From Allantophomopsis cytisporea (taxonomy: Eukaryota; Ascomycota; Leotiomycetes; Phacidiales; Phacidiaceae), in contig CP103023.1 in assembly GCA_024752435.1 (NCBI GenBank), positions 620,001 to 684,000 on the forward strand: a DNA stretch of 64,000 nucleotides. Reading direction: 5' to 3'. Shown here one piece after another: positions 11,445 to 23,265 of this stretch (the stretch's first letter is position 1; each line of letters begins with the position of its first letter). Made by a program: the position numbers and the translations under genes. Below the pieces are notes generated by a model. The model saw nothing but the letters and a program-made list of their open reading frames with translations. It was not told the DNA's origin and ran no database searches.

Positions 11445-13281
11445 TCAGACATGAGTAATAACATCAGGAACATGTAACTCAACTGCCTCCTCAGTAAGTG
11501 CAACCCCATCCTTCAACTCCAATGGCTCATCACCAAAGCCTTCTACTTTCTCCTTCCACTCCATCTCACTCAAGCCCTTCTCTACATCCTCGGCGCTAAT
11601 CGCGGAAGTATCATTCTCACCAAATCTAAGCACATCTGACACATTCGACTTAGTTGAGAACGACCTGTCGATATTTGCTGCGATGTGCATATGTACAGGG
11701 CGTGGAATACGAGAGCGGCGTACAGTGGTGAGACCGACATCGTCATCCTCCAAATCGATGCTGAAGCGACTGCGTGGGATGGGGATTGTTTCGCGGGCTC
11801 GGCCAGTGCGGTCGGTGGGCGTGTCGTCTGGTACAATGCCGAGACCTGTGGAACGAGAGGGTGTGCTGGGGGTGTTCTTGGGTGTGAACGGATTGTAACG
11901 GCTGCCGGACTCGGACTTGGGTGTGCTCGAAGTGGGACTGTGTCTGCGTGAGCTGAGTGATATGGATTGGAAGATACGCTCGACCAAGGGGCCGTACGGG
12001 TTTTCTGGAAGAGGGATTTTTGGTGGTGGACTTGGGGGCTTGGGCTCCTTGTTCACACGTCTGGTCATTGATGTGGAATCATAAGCGTTAGCTGCAGGTT
12101 GACCGAAGGTTGAGTCGGCATCTTGGGCGTCATTGAAGGGGCTGGATTTCGTGGGTGTTGAGGGCATATCGTTCTTTACGGCTGAGGTGTGCTCGATACG
12201 AAATTGAGTGGTATTTGTTCGATCGAATTGGGATTCGGACTGCTGTTGGACCTGTCAGTATTTTAAAATGAGTCAACATACGAAACCATGTGTCTGCGAT
12301 CAGGAAAAAGGAGCCTTGGGGCTAGCCCGGTAGTCAACAACGAGTCCACGGCAGGGTAAAGACTTACTGTGGTTGGACACGGAGCACGAAGGCCAATATT
12401 CTTTACCGTGTTAGCTGACGTAACTGGACGCTCGCCAAGAAGATGAAATCCGAATCCAGAAACAGCAGTTGGTGGGATATCTCCTCTGGCAATGGCATCA
12501 AGACTAAGAAATGATCGCTCGTTCGAGGTTGGGCGACAGGCATGGCAACACTTGAACTGGCAGTCGACATATGGCAGGTAAGATCTTGCACGCCTACGTT
12601 GAGAGCTGGCAGGTAAGTCAGAAAACTTTGGAGCTGACGAGTCACTGCCTTCTGGATGGTCGAGGTCAAGGCCTTCATCCTTTGGACCAAAGCCGAGACT
12701 CTCGATAATGCTGACGACCTGTTGAACTATTAGCAGGTCTTGTCCAGAAGATGGTACATATTTTGTAACCCTGATATTGGGGTTGAACGGATAGATACTC
12801 CGGAAAATTTTGTATACTTGCCTTTTGGCGCTGAGCTAGGATCACATCAATCTGCTCTCTGGTATAGATGCCATTTGGTTGCGTACAGACCTCGCGCAGA
12901 AAGTCAAGGTTGGTGTTGCGAGCCATTGGCGTACCCTTTCTGGGAGTGGTAGATAACGGAAAGTGTCTTGAAAAAGCATCAAAGTTTGGCTTTGGTTCGA
13001 CGCGTTAGAGTATCTTAATATTATGGTTGGTGATCTGAAGACCTTACCAGGTTACCACCGAGGATCTCGGCGTCCATCTCAAGCTCCTTGTCTTGAATGC
13101 AACGGTAAAGCCAGCCCATGTTGCCGTGCTGAAGACAAAGCGCACATCGAAAGTCGTCTGAGTAAAGGCGTGTCATGGTAACATGTGTGCATTGTGCATT
13201 TCTAGTGCTGCTCGCGTGCTTTGATGATGCTGACTGCGCGCTGTCGCGACGGACAGATTTTGGGGTAGACTCAGAGGTCAT
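11445..13281 (-). CDS. Unrecognised fungal protein with two Cys clusters, four exons
   Basis: Minus strand, exons in gene order 13281-13048, 12989-12822, 12718-12368 and 12251-11445, about 519 aa. All three splices are in phase 0 and give smooth protein. Intron 2 (12821-12719) has a GC-AG border: AAG|GCAAGT at the donor is the known GC-intron consensus, and no GT donor restores the frame. I do not recognise the family. Residues 31, 46, 49 and 61 are Cys (including CALC followed by GWLYRC), and Cys187, 191, 192 and 195 form a second cluster (CQFKCCHAC); together they could bind zinc, but this is inference. The C-terminal half (exon 4) is Ser/Thr/Pro-rich, likely disordered, with several SP/TP sites. 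No signal peptide or membrane segment is seen. The exon chain is more certain than any function. Confidence 0.75.
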
Positions 13282-14921
13282 GTTGATTAACTTTAGAGAC
13301 GATCCATGAAATAGCTGTAGATGTTATGGCATTGACTGTGTGTGTTTCAATGAAGGGCGCTGAGATAGCTTGAAGAAAGAGAAAGAAAGTTGTGTTGTGT
13401 AAGTGAAAGAGTAGAGACTCTGAACGAGTTGCGAGCCTTTACACTACACGCGCATATGAATTGAACGGCGCAAAGTGAGCAATCCCAACACGGAGTGAAA
13501 TAGAGCAGCATTCACTTTCATTACCTAAGATCCTGTTGGATAGGGCACTCAGTTGGCCACAATTTTATATATACGATTGTGTTGTACGACAGAACCTTGA
13601 TATTTATTTCAACTCTTGATCATAGTATTGTATTGATTTCAGTGACCCAGGGGTTTCTTCGCATGGACAGAGAAAATAAAGAGATAACACAAATTGGCAG
13701 TAGGATTTGCAGATAATATGTGAGTTATGTAGAGAGCAAAAGTACAACCATACTGGCCACTTTTTACCGTTGAACTTCTGACTCTAATGCAAATCTACGT
13801 CCGAAGCAGGAAAGCAGGATGAAGGAAGCATCGGAAAGATACACGGCAAGAATGAAAGATAGAGAGGAGCATTTCCAGAATTCTCTATTGAAAGACCAAA
13901 AAGTAGATGGGCTGAGAAATGTGTTGCTTATAGATCCTCGTAGTCAAGATATATACACAAGATATTTTTCTGACACAGTAGGTAGCTAGAGTAACAAAGT
14001 ATATACCTTCTTGATATTGTAGACTCCAAGCAACCTCTCCGGAAACGTGGGTGCAATGCACCGGACAATAAAAGAGGATATACCATTCCCTGAGATATTT
14101 ACCGTCTGACAGAGAATATTGACAGGAGAGTATAGAAGTGTGACGAAAGAAGAGCAGCTATACTTGACGCTTAGATTTATCTCAATATCAAGTCAGACAA
14201 TCAACGAGGTGTTTTCTGATAATCACATCGGCTCAAACGATTACTCTCTCACTACCTTATTGAGGCATAACGTCAATAGAGGTCATGGAAAGTACGGTAC
14301 CGAGGTATTCGAAAGCTGCATTCGATCTCACGATATACAGCTGAGAAGACTGTCAATGTTTAACATATTCTTCTGCGCATTGATGTATAAAACTCGAAAT
14401 GATCACGGCGTCGACAAGACATGTCGTGCCTCAGAAGTAAGTACATTAAATCCCTTGCAGTCGGAGGCCGCCGTTGGCCTCGCTAGCAATTCAATAACAG
14501 ATCCTTGTCTCCGCTTTGCTGCAACAATGGTTAGCCGGCCATCAACCACCACCCTTCACCCACACCCACGTCCTCCTCGCGAACCATTGAAACACAAGTC
14601 GTACATTGTACTCTGTCCTCAGATACAATCCGAACATCTTTGCGAAGCGTGAGGTATTGACATCGCAATTGGATTCCAAGGGGTCAGTTCTTCCATTCCA
14701 CGCTTAGGCGCTTCCCCACATTCCATTTATCGTCATAGCTTGCGACGAGATCTCGCGATACGGGTCTTGCCCAACCGAGGCTTTGGTCGCAAATAGTAAA
14801 CAAGCACTTTGGCCGAGCAACCTCTTCGCCCAACCTCTTTCTATCTCTTCATCACATCTTACTGACGCTCAAGGAAGTCTCAGTAGCACATCACCATTGA
14901 TTGACGATCACCACTGCTACT
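13282..14921. other. Divergent intergenic region
   Basis: Lies between the start of the minus-strand unrecognised gene and the start of the Mpv17/PMP22 gene. The 13560-14110 part is AT-rich. The open frame at 14119-14652 begins with TTG, has no recognisable domain and no coding-like composition, so I treat it as chance. The stretch from about 14780 to the ATG is CT-rich, consistent with the leader of the membrane-protein gene. Confidence 0.5.
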
Positions 14922-15854
14922 ATGTCGGTCAAGTTCGAGAAGGAAACCATCAAGCAGACGGGCGGCGTAGGAGGTGTACAGGGAATCAGCACGATGCGCG
15001 GGGGACGACACGAGCTGGCGGATGAGATAGGCACGGCTTTGACAGGCGGAAAGGGCAATGTGGGCACTCCAGGATATCTTGCTGTAAGCACCCTCCCATT
15101 CCCCTTTGGATGGAAATTCAGAATTCAGAATTCAGTCATGAGAAGTGAGAGATCAGCCTATTAACGATTATACAGGCCTACCTCCAGCAGCTGCAGACCA
15201 ATCCTCTCCGCACCAAGATGCTCACCTCGGGAACTCTCGCCGCTCTTCAAGAATTGCTCGCCTCGTGGATCGCAAAGGACCGTAACAAGGACGGCCACTA
15301 CTTCACTGCTCGGGTGCCCAAGATGGCTGCATACGGAGCCTTCATCAGCGCACCGCTCGGACATGTTCTCATTTCCATCCTGCAGAAGCTGTTCGCAGGC
15401 AGAACAAGTCTCAAGGCCAAGATCCTTCAGATCTTGGTCAGTAACCTGGTGGTATGTATAGACCTCCTCACGCTTTCGCCCAAACCCCCAAAAGACCCCT
15501 CAAGAGAAGGCAAGAGACTGACAGTCATAGATTGCACCAATCCAAAACAGTGTCTACTTGTGCAGCATGGCAATCATCGCCGGCGCTCGCACCTACCACC
15601 AGGTCAAAGCAACATGGAATGTGGGCTTCATGTCCGTCATGAAGGTATCGTGGTTGACATCCCCACTCGCCCTCGCCTTTGCGCAGAAATTCCTCCCTGA
15701 GCATACCTGGGTGCCATTCTTCAACATCATCGCCTTCATCATCGGCACCTACATCAACAGCATCACCAAGAAGAAGAGACTTGCGGCACTCCGCAGAAAG
15801 TACGACGAGGGCAGAAGAGAGGATTACCCAGGTGCTCCAAGACGGGATTACTAG
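14922..15854 (+). CDS. Mpv17/PMP22 family peroxisomal/mitochondrial membrane protein
   Basis: Exons 14922-15083, 15176-15451 and 15531-15854 (introns 92 and 79 nt) give about 253 aa, the usual size for fungal members. Family signs include YLQQLQTNPLRTKMLTSG near the start, GPxGH-like AAYGAFISAPLGH, and a C-terminal block with W-N-V-G-F and FIIGTYINS. Four or so hydrophobic segments are visible. The protein ends in a basic, hydrophilic tail (TKKKRL...RRDY). Mpv17/PMP22 proteins are small pore-like membrane proteins of peroxisomes or the mitochondrial inner membrane; the PMP22 branch fits best, but organelle assignment is inference. The start ATG at 14922 lies in a good context and its frame continues exactly across both splices. 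Confidence 0.88.
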
Positions 15855-17609
15855 GCGGGGTTGTTTGTGGATGGGAGTTGATGTTGAATATCTGGTTACC
15901 CGTCTTGGCAGATTACATGAATTTTAGGCGATTCTTTTTGGTTTTGGGCGGTATTTAAGGTAGTTATGAAGCTCATGATTTAAGGTTGTCAGTTATCCTT
16001 AATTGGTCATCTTATTCTCTACATGGTGATATTCTTCCAATCGACTTTTTGATTACTGAGTCTGTGCTGGGGATATCGGGATATTTCCTATCAGGATTCT
16101 TCAATGTCGAGAATGAGGGGAGATCTTCCATTTCCTCGAGCTTAGCACCGATTGTTCGTTCTATGATGAGTTCTATTATGGAGTACCCTAACTTTGAGGA
16201 ACTCTCCTACTGAAGTTCGAGTCTTATCTTCGCAAGGCAGTTACTGTGACCATTGTGAGTTTCAAACAGACATCACTTATATCTATTCAATGACCTATCA
16301 CTTATTAAACGATAACAATAAGATACTTGATGATGAGATGACAATAATATTGTAATGATAGGCTTATTGTTGACCATAAGTTTTTATCTGTGAATATGAG
16401 AATCTAGGATGCCTCAGTGCAGATCGTGAAGCCTCTTTGACGACCTGCTATGTATGGGTAACAGAGGCCACAAGCTATAAAATCTTGTCATCACCACCAG
16501 GCTATGCATGATGATAGCAAGTCAATAACATCGACGAAAACCCACTGTCTTAGCTTTGAGCATCTACGGCATTTCTTATGCCAACATCCGTCCGAAAATC
16601 CTGGGTAAGATCAGATGAAGACCTTAGACGCAGTTTAAGACCAGAACTTTTTGCCCCTAGAGTTAGTATTTTATTATGATTGATTTTGATGATTCAATCT
16701 ACCTGAGACTAACTAGACTAGGCAAACTATATAAATGCTGCTGTAACCCTTGTGGTACGCTTAGATGAATTCACATAAAGGTTGCCGCGGCCTCGGGCGA
16801 CATAATGAGCTCAGACTTGCAGTCCACCTTTGCTACTCATCCGCATAAGTAAATCCATGGCAATATCCAATTATACGCCCACGGGTTAAGCATTGTAAAG
16901 GCTCAACTCACCTCGCCATCGGTATTGAATCTAAAATCCTAATCTTGTCTCTTGTGCTGACAACCGCTCCAGTCCTCATTGGCCAGCGCGATCTGCACGC
17001 CATCGTCATCTGCTCGGCAAAAGCTTAAGAGTAGCAAATCTCAGCATAAACACCAATTAACACGCAAGGCTGACATCTCCGCATCTGGTGTCTGAAAGGA
17101 CCAGGAAAGACTGTAGATCTCATCGGCTGTCTTCAGTTTAGAGCTCGTTTTGCGACATCAACTTGATCAGTTCAGGAACTGCTCGCACTTGTCACGAACC
17201 ATTTTTCAAACGGTTCGATACGATCTCTGAATTAGGATGTTTAACTGCTCGGATATGGCGAGTTAGTTGAGGTGTTGCAAACTCCTCGCTTGACAAGGTA
17301 TCTTGATAGAACAGCGATGTTGTTCCAAAAACTTTCCCCGCAGCGAGTGAAGCTCCTGCATACACCCCACGTGTGCTACATCATACTTGGAGAAAAGTTA
17401 CCTGAACCATCACTACGCATGCTTTGCAGCTGCAAGATACGTAAAGTATCGAGTATGGAAGTGGTACAGTACCGCCATTTGGCAGCTACCCAGCTGTTTA
17501 AATACAAGGTAATAATCGTCTCTTTCCTATATGTTTATGATCTCTAATTAGAATTCCCTGTCTTCCTCACTCGTTTCTACCTCTCCATTTCATTTTTGGT
17601 CGCATAAGC
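15855..17609. other. Intergenic, acid phosphatase upstream region
   Basis: About 1.75 kb without a supportable gene. Open frames at 15986-16213 and 17272-17547 are short and unlike any known protein. Composition shifts between AT-rich (16250-16400) and mixed. The 3' UTR of the membrane-protein gene and the promoter of the phosphatase gene must lie here; phosphate-responsive sites cannot be assigned with confidence. Confidence 0.5.
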
Positions 17610-19311
17610 ATGCGTTTCTATTTCGGCCTTGGGGGATTTGCAGCCTCCTTCGGTCTGGCCACGGCTGCCATCAATGCCACGATAAACTCGCAAGTACGAC
17701 TCGCATATGCTGGTGACTCGGGCATATACGTGAGTTGGAATACATTCTCGCAGCTCATCAATCCAACGGTCAGATATGGTCTCTCGGCATTGCACTTGAA
17801 CGGCACGGCGAGCTCCAACGTCTCGGTCACTTACAGAACTTCTCTCACTTACAACAATCATGTTAAGATCACGGGTCTTGTGCCGGATACTACTTACTAC
17901 TACTTGCCCGAGGACATGATCAAGGCGAATGGCTCTACCGCTCCTTATACATTTAGGACTAGTAGAGTCATTGGCGATGGGACGTCATATAGCATTGCAG
18001 TTGTCGTTGATATGGGTACAATGGGTGCTCAGGGTTTGACTACCTCGGCTGGAAAGGGGGTGTCCAAGAATAATACTCTTGCCGTTAATGCGACCAACAC
18101 TATTGAATCGCTGATCTCCGTGATCGACGAGTTTGAATTTCTCTGGCATCGTAAGTACGCGGACCCAACTGCTAGTCCAAAGGTACTTATCATTCTGTGT
18201 AGCTGGAGACATCGCATATGCCGATTACTGGCTCAAGGAGGAAATCCAAGGATTCCTCCCAAACACCACCATTGCCGACGGCTACAAAGTCTACGAATCG
18301 ATCCTAAACGACTTCTACGACTCCATGACGCCAATTACATCCATCAGACCCTACATGGTGGGCCCCGGAAACCACGAAGCCAACTGCGACAATGGTGGCA
18401 CAACTGACAGCAGCAAGAACATAACGTACACAGAGACCATCTGCATGCCAGGCCAGACGAATTTCACCGGCTACATAAACCACTTCCGCATGCCGTCAGC
18501 CGAGTCCAACGGCACCGGAAACTTCTGGTACTCGTTCAACCACGGCATGGCGCACTACATCCAGCTCGACACGGAAACGGACCTCGGCCACGGCTTCATC
18601 GGCAACGACGAGGTAGGCGGAGCAGACGGCGAAGACTCAGGGCCGTTCAACGCGCTCATGAACGCACAAACCGACTGGCTAGCCCGCGATCTCGCGGGTG
18701 TGAACCGGACAACGACGCCGTGGATCATCGTCGCAGGGCACAGGCCGTGGTATCTCTCGCACGCGAACGTATCGGGCACGATCTGCTGGAGCTGCAAGGA
18801 CGTGTTCGAACCGTTACTGATTGCGTACGGCGTGGATCTCGTGCTGTCTGGGCACGCGCATGTGTACGAGCGCAACGCGCCGATCGCGGATGGGGTCATT
18901 GATGCTAACGAACTTGATAATCCGAGTGCGCCGTGGTACATCACGAACGGGGCGGCGGGCCATTATGATGGGTTGGATTCTCTGCAGACGCCGGTGAAAC
19001 CCTATCAGCGCTTTGGGCTGGATACGAATAATGCGACGTATGGCTGGTCGAAGCTTACGTTCCATAATTGCACGCATTTGACGCATGAGTTTGTTGCGTC
19101 GAACAATGGCTCGGTACTGGACTCTGCTACGCTGTTTAAGAATCGCACTTGTACGGTTTCTAAGAGCAGGAATGATAGTGCCATCGCTACGGCATCTTCT
19201 GTGGCCACACAACCTACAAGCTCTGGAAATCTGAACTCCGGCGCCGACAAGGTTGGAAACAGCATCTTTACGCTGGTAACCACTTGTCTTGTAGGGATTG
19301 CGATGATGTAG
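17610..19311 (+). CDS. Secreted purple acid phosphatase, likely GPI-anchored
   Basis: Exons 17610-18150 and 18203-19311 (intron 52 nt, GTAAGT...TGTAG) give about 549 aa. A signal peptide covers about the first 20 residues. An N-terminal fibronectin-like domain (residues ~25-120) precedes a metallophosphatase domain with the purple acid phosphatase motifs in order: DMG, GDIAYADY (Asp183, Tyr186), GNHE (Asn237, His238), VAGHRPWY and GHAHVYER. These residues coordinate the Fe(III)-M(II) pair that hydrolyses phosphomonoesters. Many N-X-S/T sites suggest heavy glycosylation. The last ~17 residues are hydrophobic (FTLVTTCLVGIAMM) after a small-residue stretch SGNLNSGADK, the layout of a GPI-attachment signal. 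Role: release of phosphate at the cell surface or wall. The intron falls exactly in front of the GD motif, which supports the splice. Confidence 0.93.
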
Positions 19312-19752
19312 AGGCACGTGTTGAGACGTCTATGTCGTAGGTGGCATAGCGTGAAAGTTCATCGTGGGATTCCGCAACATGACAAATGGGAAGAGTACTC
19401 ATGATTTGTACATATATGTAAAGCTCTGTTTCTGCGTCAAAAGCCGCTTGAATGAATATACAAGTAGTGACCCGCTCTCGAATCAACCGAAATCAAATAG
19501 TATAAAACCCCCAAACGCTCCAAGGTTAATGCGCTCACTTGCCTCCAACTCCAGAAAAACCCCCCCTTGTGTGCAAACCTGTGCAGAAGCACTCCTAACA
19601 CGCTGTGATAAAAGGGACAAGAAAAAAGTAAACACAAATGCAAATTCAAGTGATTGGGACCAGCCAAATTCCCTACCAGCATATTCACAAACAAACCTCT
19701 TCTCTTCATAATACTTCGCTGACAAAGGGAATACATAAAGCGTCATATGGTA
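19312..19752. other. Convergent 3' spacer
   Basis: Between the convergent phosphatase and PH-domain genes; it should hold both 3' UTRs. Overlapping short open frames on both strands have no recognisable content. Confidence 0.5.
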
Positions 19753-21043
19753 TCATCTTCCCCTCCTAACCAACAAACTTTTGAAGGCGCCCAGACATTT
19801 ATTCAGATCCACCTCGGCGTGCGCACAGAAGCGGTAGCCTTTCTCCTCCGTAATGACCTGCAGACAATGACTCTTGCTCTTACTGATGGGATCTATTTCC
19901 ACGGCGCCACGAATGCTATCCATATCGATGATTACTATGGGTCGGTATTCGAGATCGTCTTTGTACAGCGAGAGGCCACGGGGTCGGAGAACGGCCCAAA
20001 GATCCTTCCATTGCTTAATACCATTGTTGGATTTCAGATACATGAGGTAGCCTTGCCAGACAACTCGTTCTGGATCTAGTGAAGCATCGAATCCTGATAA
20101 TTGGCTGGCGTTGCGGGGGCCGACGATGGGACGTGTCTTCTCGGCCGAAGGCTGAACTGCGAGGTTGCTCTCGGGGATAGAAATACTGGACTCTGCGCGA
20201 GCATTTAAACTCGATGCTCCAGGCTCAGAGAGGTCAGAGTAAAATCCACTTTCATTGCCGGAATAGTCCATGGTATGTGAGGGTCTTCTATACGAGGGAA
20301 GTTTTCGCATTGGTGAGAGAGAAAGTGACTCGATGGGTTCTGGAGAACTTGATCCGACTCGTTCGTCATGAAGCTGGCGTTGTTCATTCTGTGCAGACAT
20401 TTCTCGCTCGAAACCCGTATATTGACTGGTTGCTTGCCCCCCGGGACTGGCAAGGAACATCTCCTCCTCCTCTTCCTCGATGCGCGCTTCTTTGCGGATC
20501 AAATCAACCCATTCTTCGGCATCCTGGCGAGATGAGGCTTCCAGATGGTAGTTTCTTGACGGAGAGAAGAGTCCGAATATGTTGCAGCGTTTCTGTTTTG
20601 GGTCTTTTAGGAAGGCTACTGCGGTGAGGTCGGACAGGTGGATCTTGTGACGAAGCTTAGTTTCTTGCGCATCTTTGTAGATTGAAAGGTGATTTGGACG
20701 AAGGACTAGATATATGGATTTCCAGTTCTGTGTGCAGTCATGATTAGTGGATATTCGCACGAAACTCCTGTTCCTAGCAGTAGAAAGATACCTTTGTTTT
20801 CCTGGTTCGCTTCTCCACGTAACCGCACTTCAATACCCTATCGAATTCGAAGCTACCATTCTGATTGACTGGAGAGAAGGCATCGAGATTCATGTGAGAA
20901 TTGCGTATCTTACTGACAGAAGAGCGGGGTGGTACTGTGACGGAGGATGGAGGTGTGGGGATGTCGATCCCCGAGGAGCGCACCTCAGGTATGATGCGAG
21001 GTTGCGAGAGGTTATGCATTGGAGCGCTTTGTACTTCAGTCAT
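19753..21043 (-). CDS. Tandem PH-domain protein (Opy1/TAPP-like)
   Basis: Minus strand, exons 21043-20792 and 20727-19753 (intron 64 nt) give about 408 aa. The splice joins KRTRKTK to NWKSIYLVLRP, restoring the first PH domain (residues ~74-170; conserved Trp in AEEWVDLI near its end). An acidic run of Glu and a Ser/Pro-rich linker follow. The second PH domain fills roughly residues 300-405 (GYLMYLKS, WKDLWAVLRPRGLSLYKD). Two PH domains and no other module match yeast Opy1 and animal TAPP proteins, which sense phosphoinositides at the plasma membrane. The exact lipid and orthology are inference. Its upstream side is a 3 kb spacer full of simple repeats. Convergent with the acid phosphatase gene. 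Confidence 0.85.
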
Positions 21044-21481
21044 GATGTTGATGTTCTGACTCGTATTCGTGACCAGTCGTCAACTCGCGATAGAGCAGCT
21101 TGGTACGTCTTTGAATATTTTCGGACAGTCGAAAAGGAAATTGCTCCGTAGGAATGATTCCGAGAAGGTCGCGCGTGTGGCGGGCGCTTGTTGATGGGAA
21201 ATGTCCAGTCTAAGACCTTGTCTCAGAGAGATAGAGATGACAAGTACGCGCGGGCCTGCCGAAACGAAGTAAATATAGCAAATGCGATTGCGATAGGCGT
21301 CGCCAATCTCAGGATTGGCAATAAAAAAGAAAACGCTCAGAGCAATGCGGATAGTGAGGTTCGGTGATTGGGAGATGGTCTGAGAGTTGTGTATGTGCGT
21401 GATACTTGTAGTAAGTAGTGGTGCTGATGACGGTAGTTGGTGGTAGTTGGTGTTGATTTGAAGGATAGTGAAGTGAAGTTT

Positions 21482-21503
21482 GAGTGTGAGTGTGAGTGTG
21501 AGT
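21482..21503. repeat. GTGTGA-type short tandem repeat
   Basis: Several consecutive GAGTGT units upstream of the PH-domain gene; non-coding. Confidence 0.85.
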
Positions 21504-21610
21504 GATCTTAAGGGAAGGTGGTGCGGTGAAACCAGGGATAATAAGTGGTGGAGGTGGTGGTGATGTCGGTGGTGTTGTTGTGTTGTGTTTGGTTTGTAGG
21601 TCGGTCAAGA

Positions 21611-21634
21611 CAAGGCAAGGCAAGGCAAGGCAAG
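21611..21634. repeat. (CAAGG)n pentanucleotide repeat
   Basis: Nearly five CAAGG units in tandem; non-coding. Confidence 0.9.
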
Positions 21635-21730
21635 TTGGTTGCCCTTGTTCTCTTCTCCTTCGATGCGTACGCGGATGAAGAGAGAGTGAGATGCGTTTGT
21701 CTGTATGTATGTGTATGCGTGCGTGTAAGG

Positions 21731-21769
21731 TAGGCAGGTAGGTAGATGGATGGATGGATGGATGGATGG
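21731..21769. repeat. GGTA/GATG tetranucleotide repeats
   Basis: A short AGGT/AGGC series runs into about six GATG units. Non-coding microsatellite. Confidence 0.9.
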
Positions 21770-22473
21770 CTGTGGAGATGATACACGTAGTAGATTCGAG
21801 TAGCTGCAGTATCCCCGGCTCGCTGTCCTCTTCTTACTCGATATGAATGTATGTATGTATATGCCTGTCCGAATGAATGTTTGGACGGTTCTTTTCAAAC
21901 GAGCGCGCTCCTGGTGCCCCGAGGGTTTATGTCAACAATAGCAGCAGCATAAAGCGCACGGAAGCTTAATATGATTAAGGCCACGGTGATCATGCCAGGT
22001 TTCAATGAACTTGCGACGCTGCTGGGAGGGCTGGGAAGGATAGCCGGCCGTCCCTCTTTGATTTGATGAAAACAACGAGGATGGCAAGAAAGGAAAGGGA
22101 AGGGGAGAAAAAAAAAGAGGTGGAGTCGTCCAAAGTTGGAGTTGGACGGGGAAAAGGCAATCATACGTTGGTGGCAGACACAAGGGATTTTGAAGGGGTT
22201 AAAGAGTGAGAAAGAGGAGGGATTTGGATGTCGATCGCACGTCGGTGTTGCATCACCACGCATAGAGACACAACGGGTATGTGAGGTTAAAAATGAACTT
22301 AACTTTCGTTCACAGTCTCATTCTTTACTCACATATGTATACTATTTTTATGGATACAGAGGATTAAGTGAACTGGGCTTTTCTTTGGAAGATAATAACC
22401 ATAGATCCTTAGGCTGCGTAGATCAATCCAGTTATGCCTTCTCTTGTGAACTGTTCATGTTCATATCCATATT

Positions 22474-22512
22474 CATCATAGTCATACTCATAGTCATACT
22501 CATAGTCATACA
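22474..22512. repeat. 12-bp tandem repeat (CATAGTCATACT)
   Basis: About three copies of a 12-base unit made of TCATAG and TCATAC halves, followed by a short CATA series. Confidence 0.85.
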
Positions 22513-23210
22513 TATACTCCTCCATATGAACATACATACATACATATCCTCCATGCTCATGACCTCAGGGGTTGAGGTCAGGTGGGTGGATCTCTTATTT
22601 ACTAAAGTACACGAGTGGGTGTGATCTAGTACAACTCAAACAACTTCGTGTAGCATTCTACTGCTGTACAGTATGAGCATTCACCTTATTAGCATCTCCG
22701 ATCACTCGGTCTTTAACTGCGCTCTGGGCTACTGCTGGTCGCTCACAACTCCATGACTGTCGCTCATGCTATGCTTCTGGTATAGTGGTATGGAGAGTGG
22801 TGTATGCCGGTACGTTGACTTTCTGGAGAAATGGCCTATTCTATCGTGGTGAGCTCATGGTAGCGTCGTCCTTGGTCCCTGTTCGTTGACGTGACGGGAA
22901 CACAAGCTCCATCTCCAATCATCCGCCCTGGGTTGGTACGGGTTCACCATCTTGACACTTTTCTAGAAGCGAGCGCGAAATCCGAGAAACACAAGAGACA
23001 TCTGTTCCAGGGCTATCGAAATCTTTAAATTGTTTTCCCAATCCGGCACAAGAGGATGAAAAAGGACCAGAGGAAAAGGTCTCACGAAAATATTCAGGAA
23101 TGCAGAAGCGGATGAGGGGCCATGGGAATGCATGAAATTCCACTTGACTTTTGATTTTAGTTGATCTCATTTTATTACTCATTCTCCATTTCCTCCACTG
23201 CTTGCAGTTG

Positions 23211-23265
23211 AGGGGGCGGGGGACGGGGGACGGGGGACGGGGGACGGGAGGAGGAGGAGGAGGAG
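23211..23265. repeat. G-run repeat (GGGGGAC)n then (GGA)n, potential G-quadruplex
   Basis: At least five runs of three or more G separated by only one to three bases, then about five GGA/GAG units. This meets the usual sequence rule for an intramolecular G-quadruplex on the plus strand. It lies about 0.9 kb upstream of the EFL1 start and 2.2 kb upstream of the PH gene. Confidence 0.85.

Noticed and set aside
11288..11509. Minus-strand frame with hydrophobic segments
   Set aside because: Overlaps the end of the longer four-exon gene in another frame; no family signal.
12999..13004. Second ACGCGT motif
   Set aside because: Lies inside the first intron of the unrecognised gene; no reason to treat it as a promoter element.
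14119..14652. 177-codon open frame on the plus strand
   Set aside because: Starts at TTG, no recognisable domain or coding-like composition, no splice-supported extension.
22136..22624. 162-codon frame on the plus strand
   Set aside because: Runs through a 12-bp tandem repeat and has no protein-like pattern.
22760..22830. Stretch resembling a tRNA D-arm (TGGTATAGTGGTATGG)
   Set aside because: No T-arm GTTCRA motif, no closing acceptor stem and no plausible anticodon arm.
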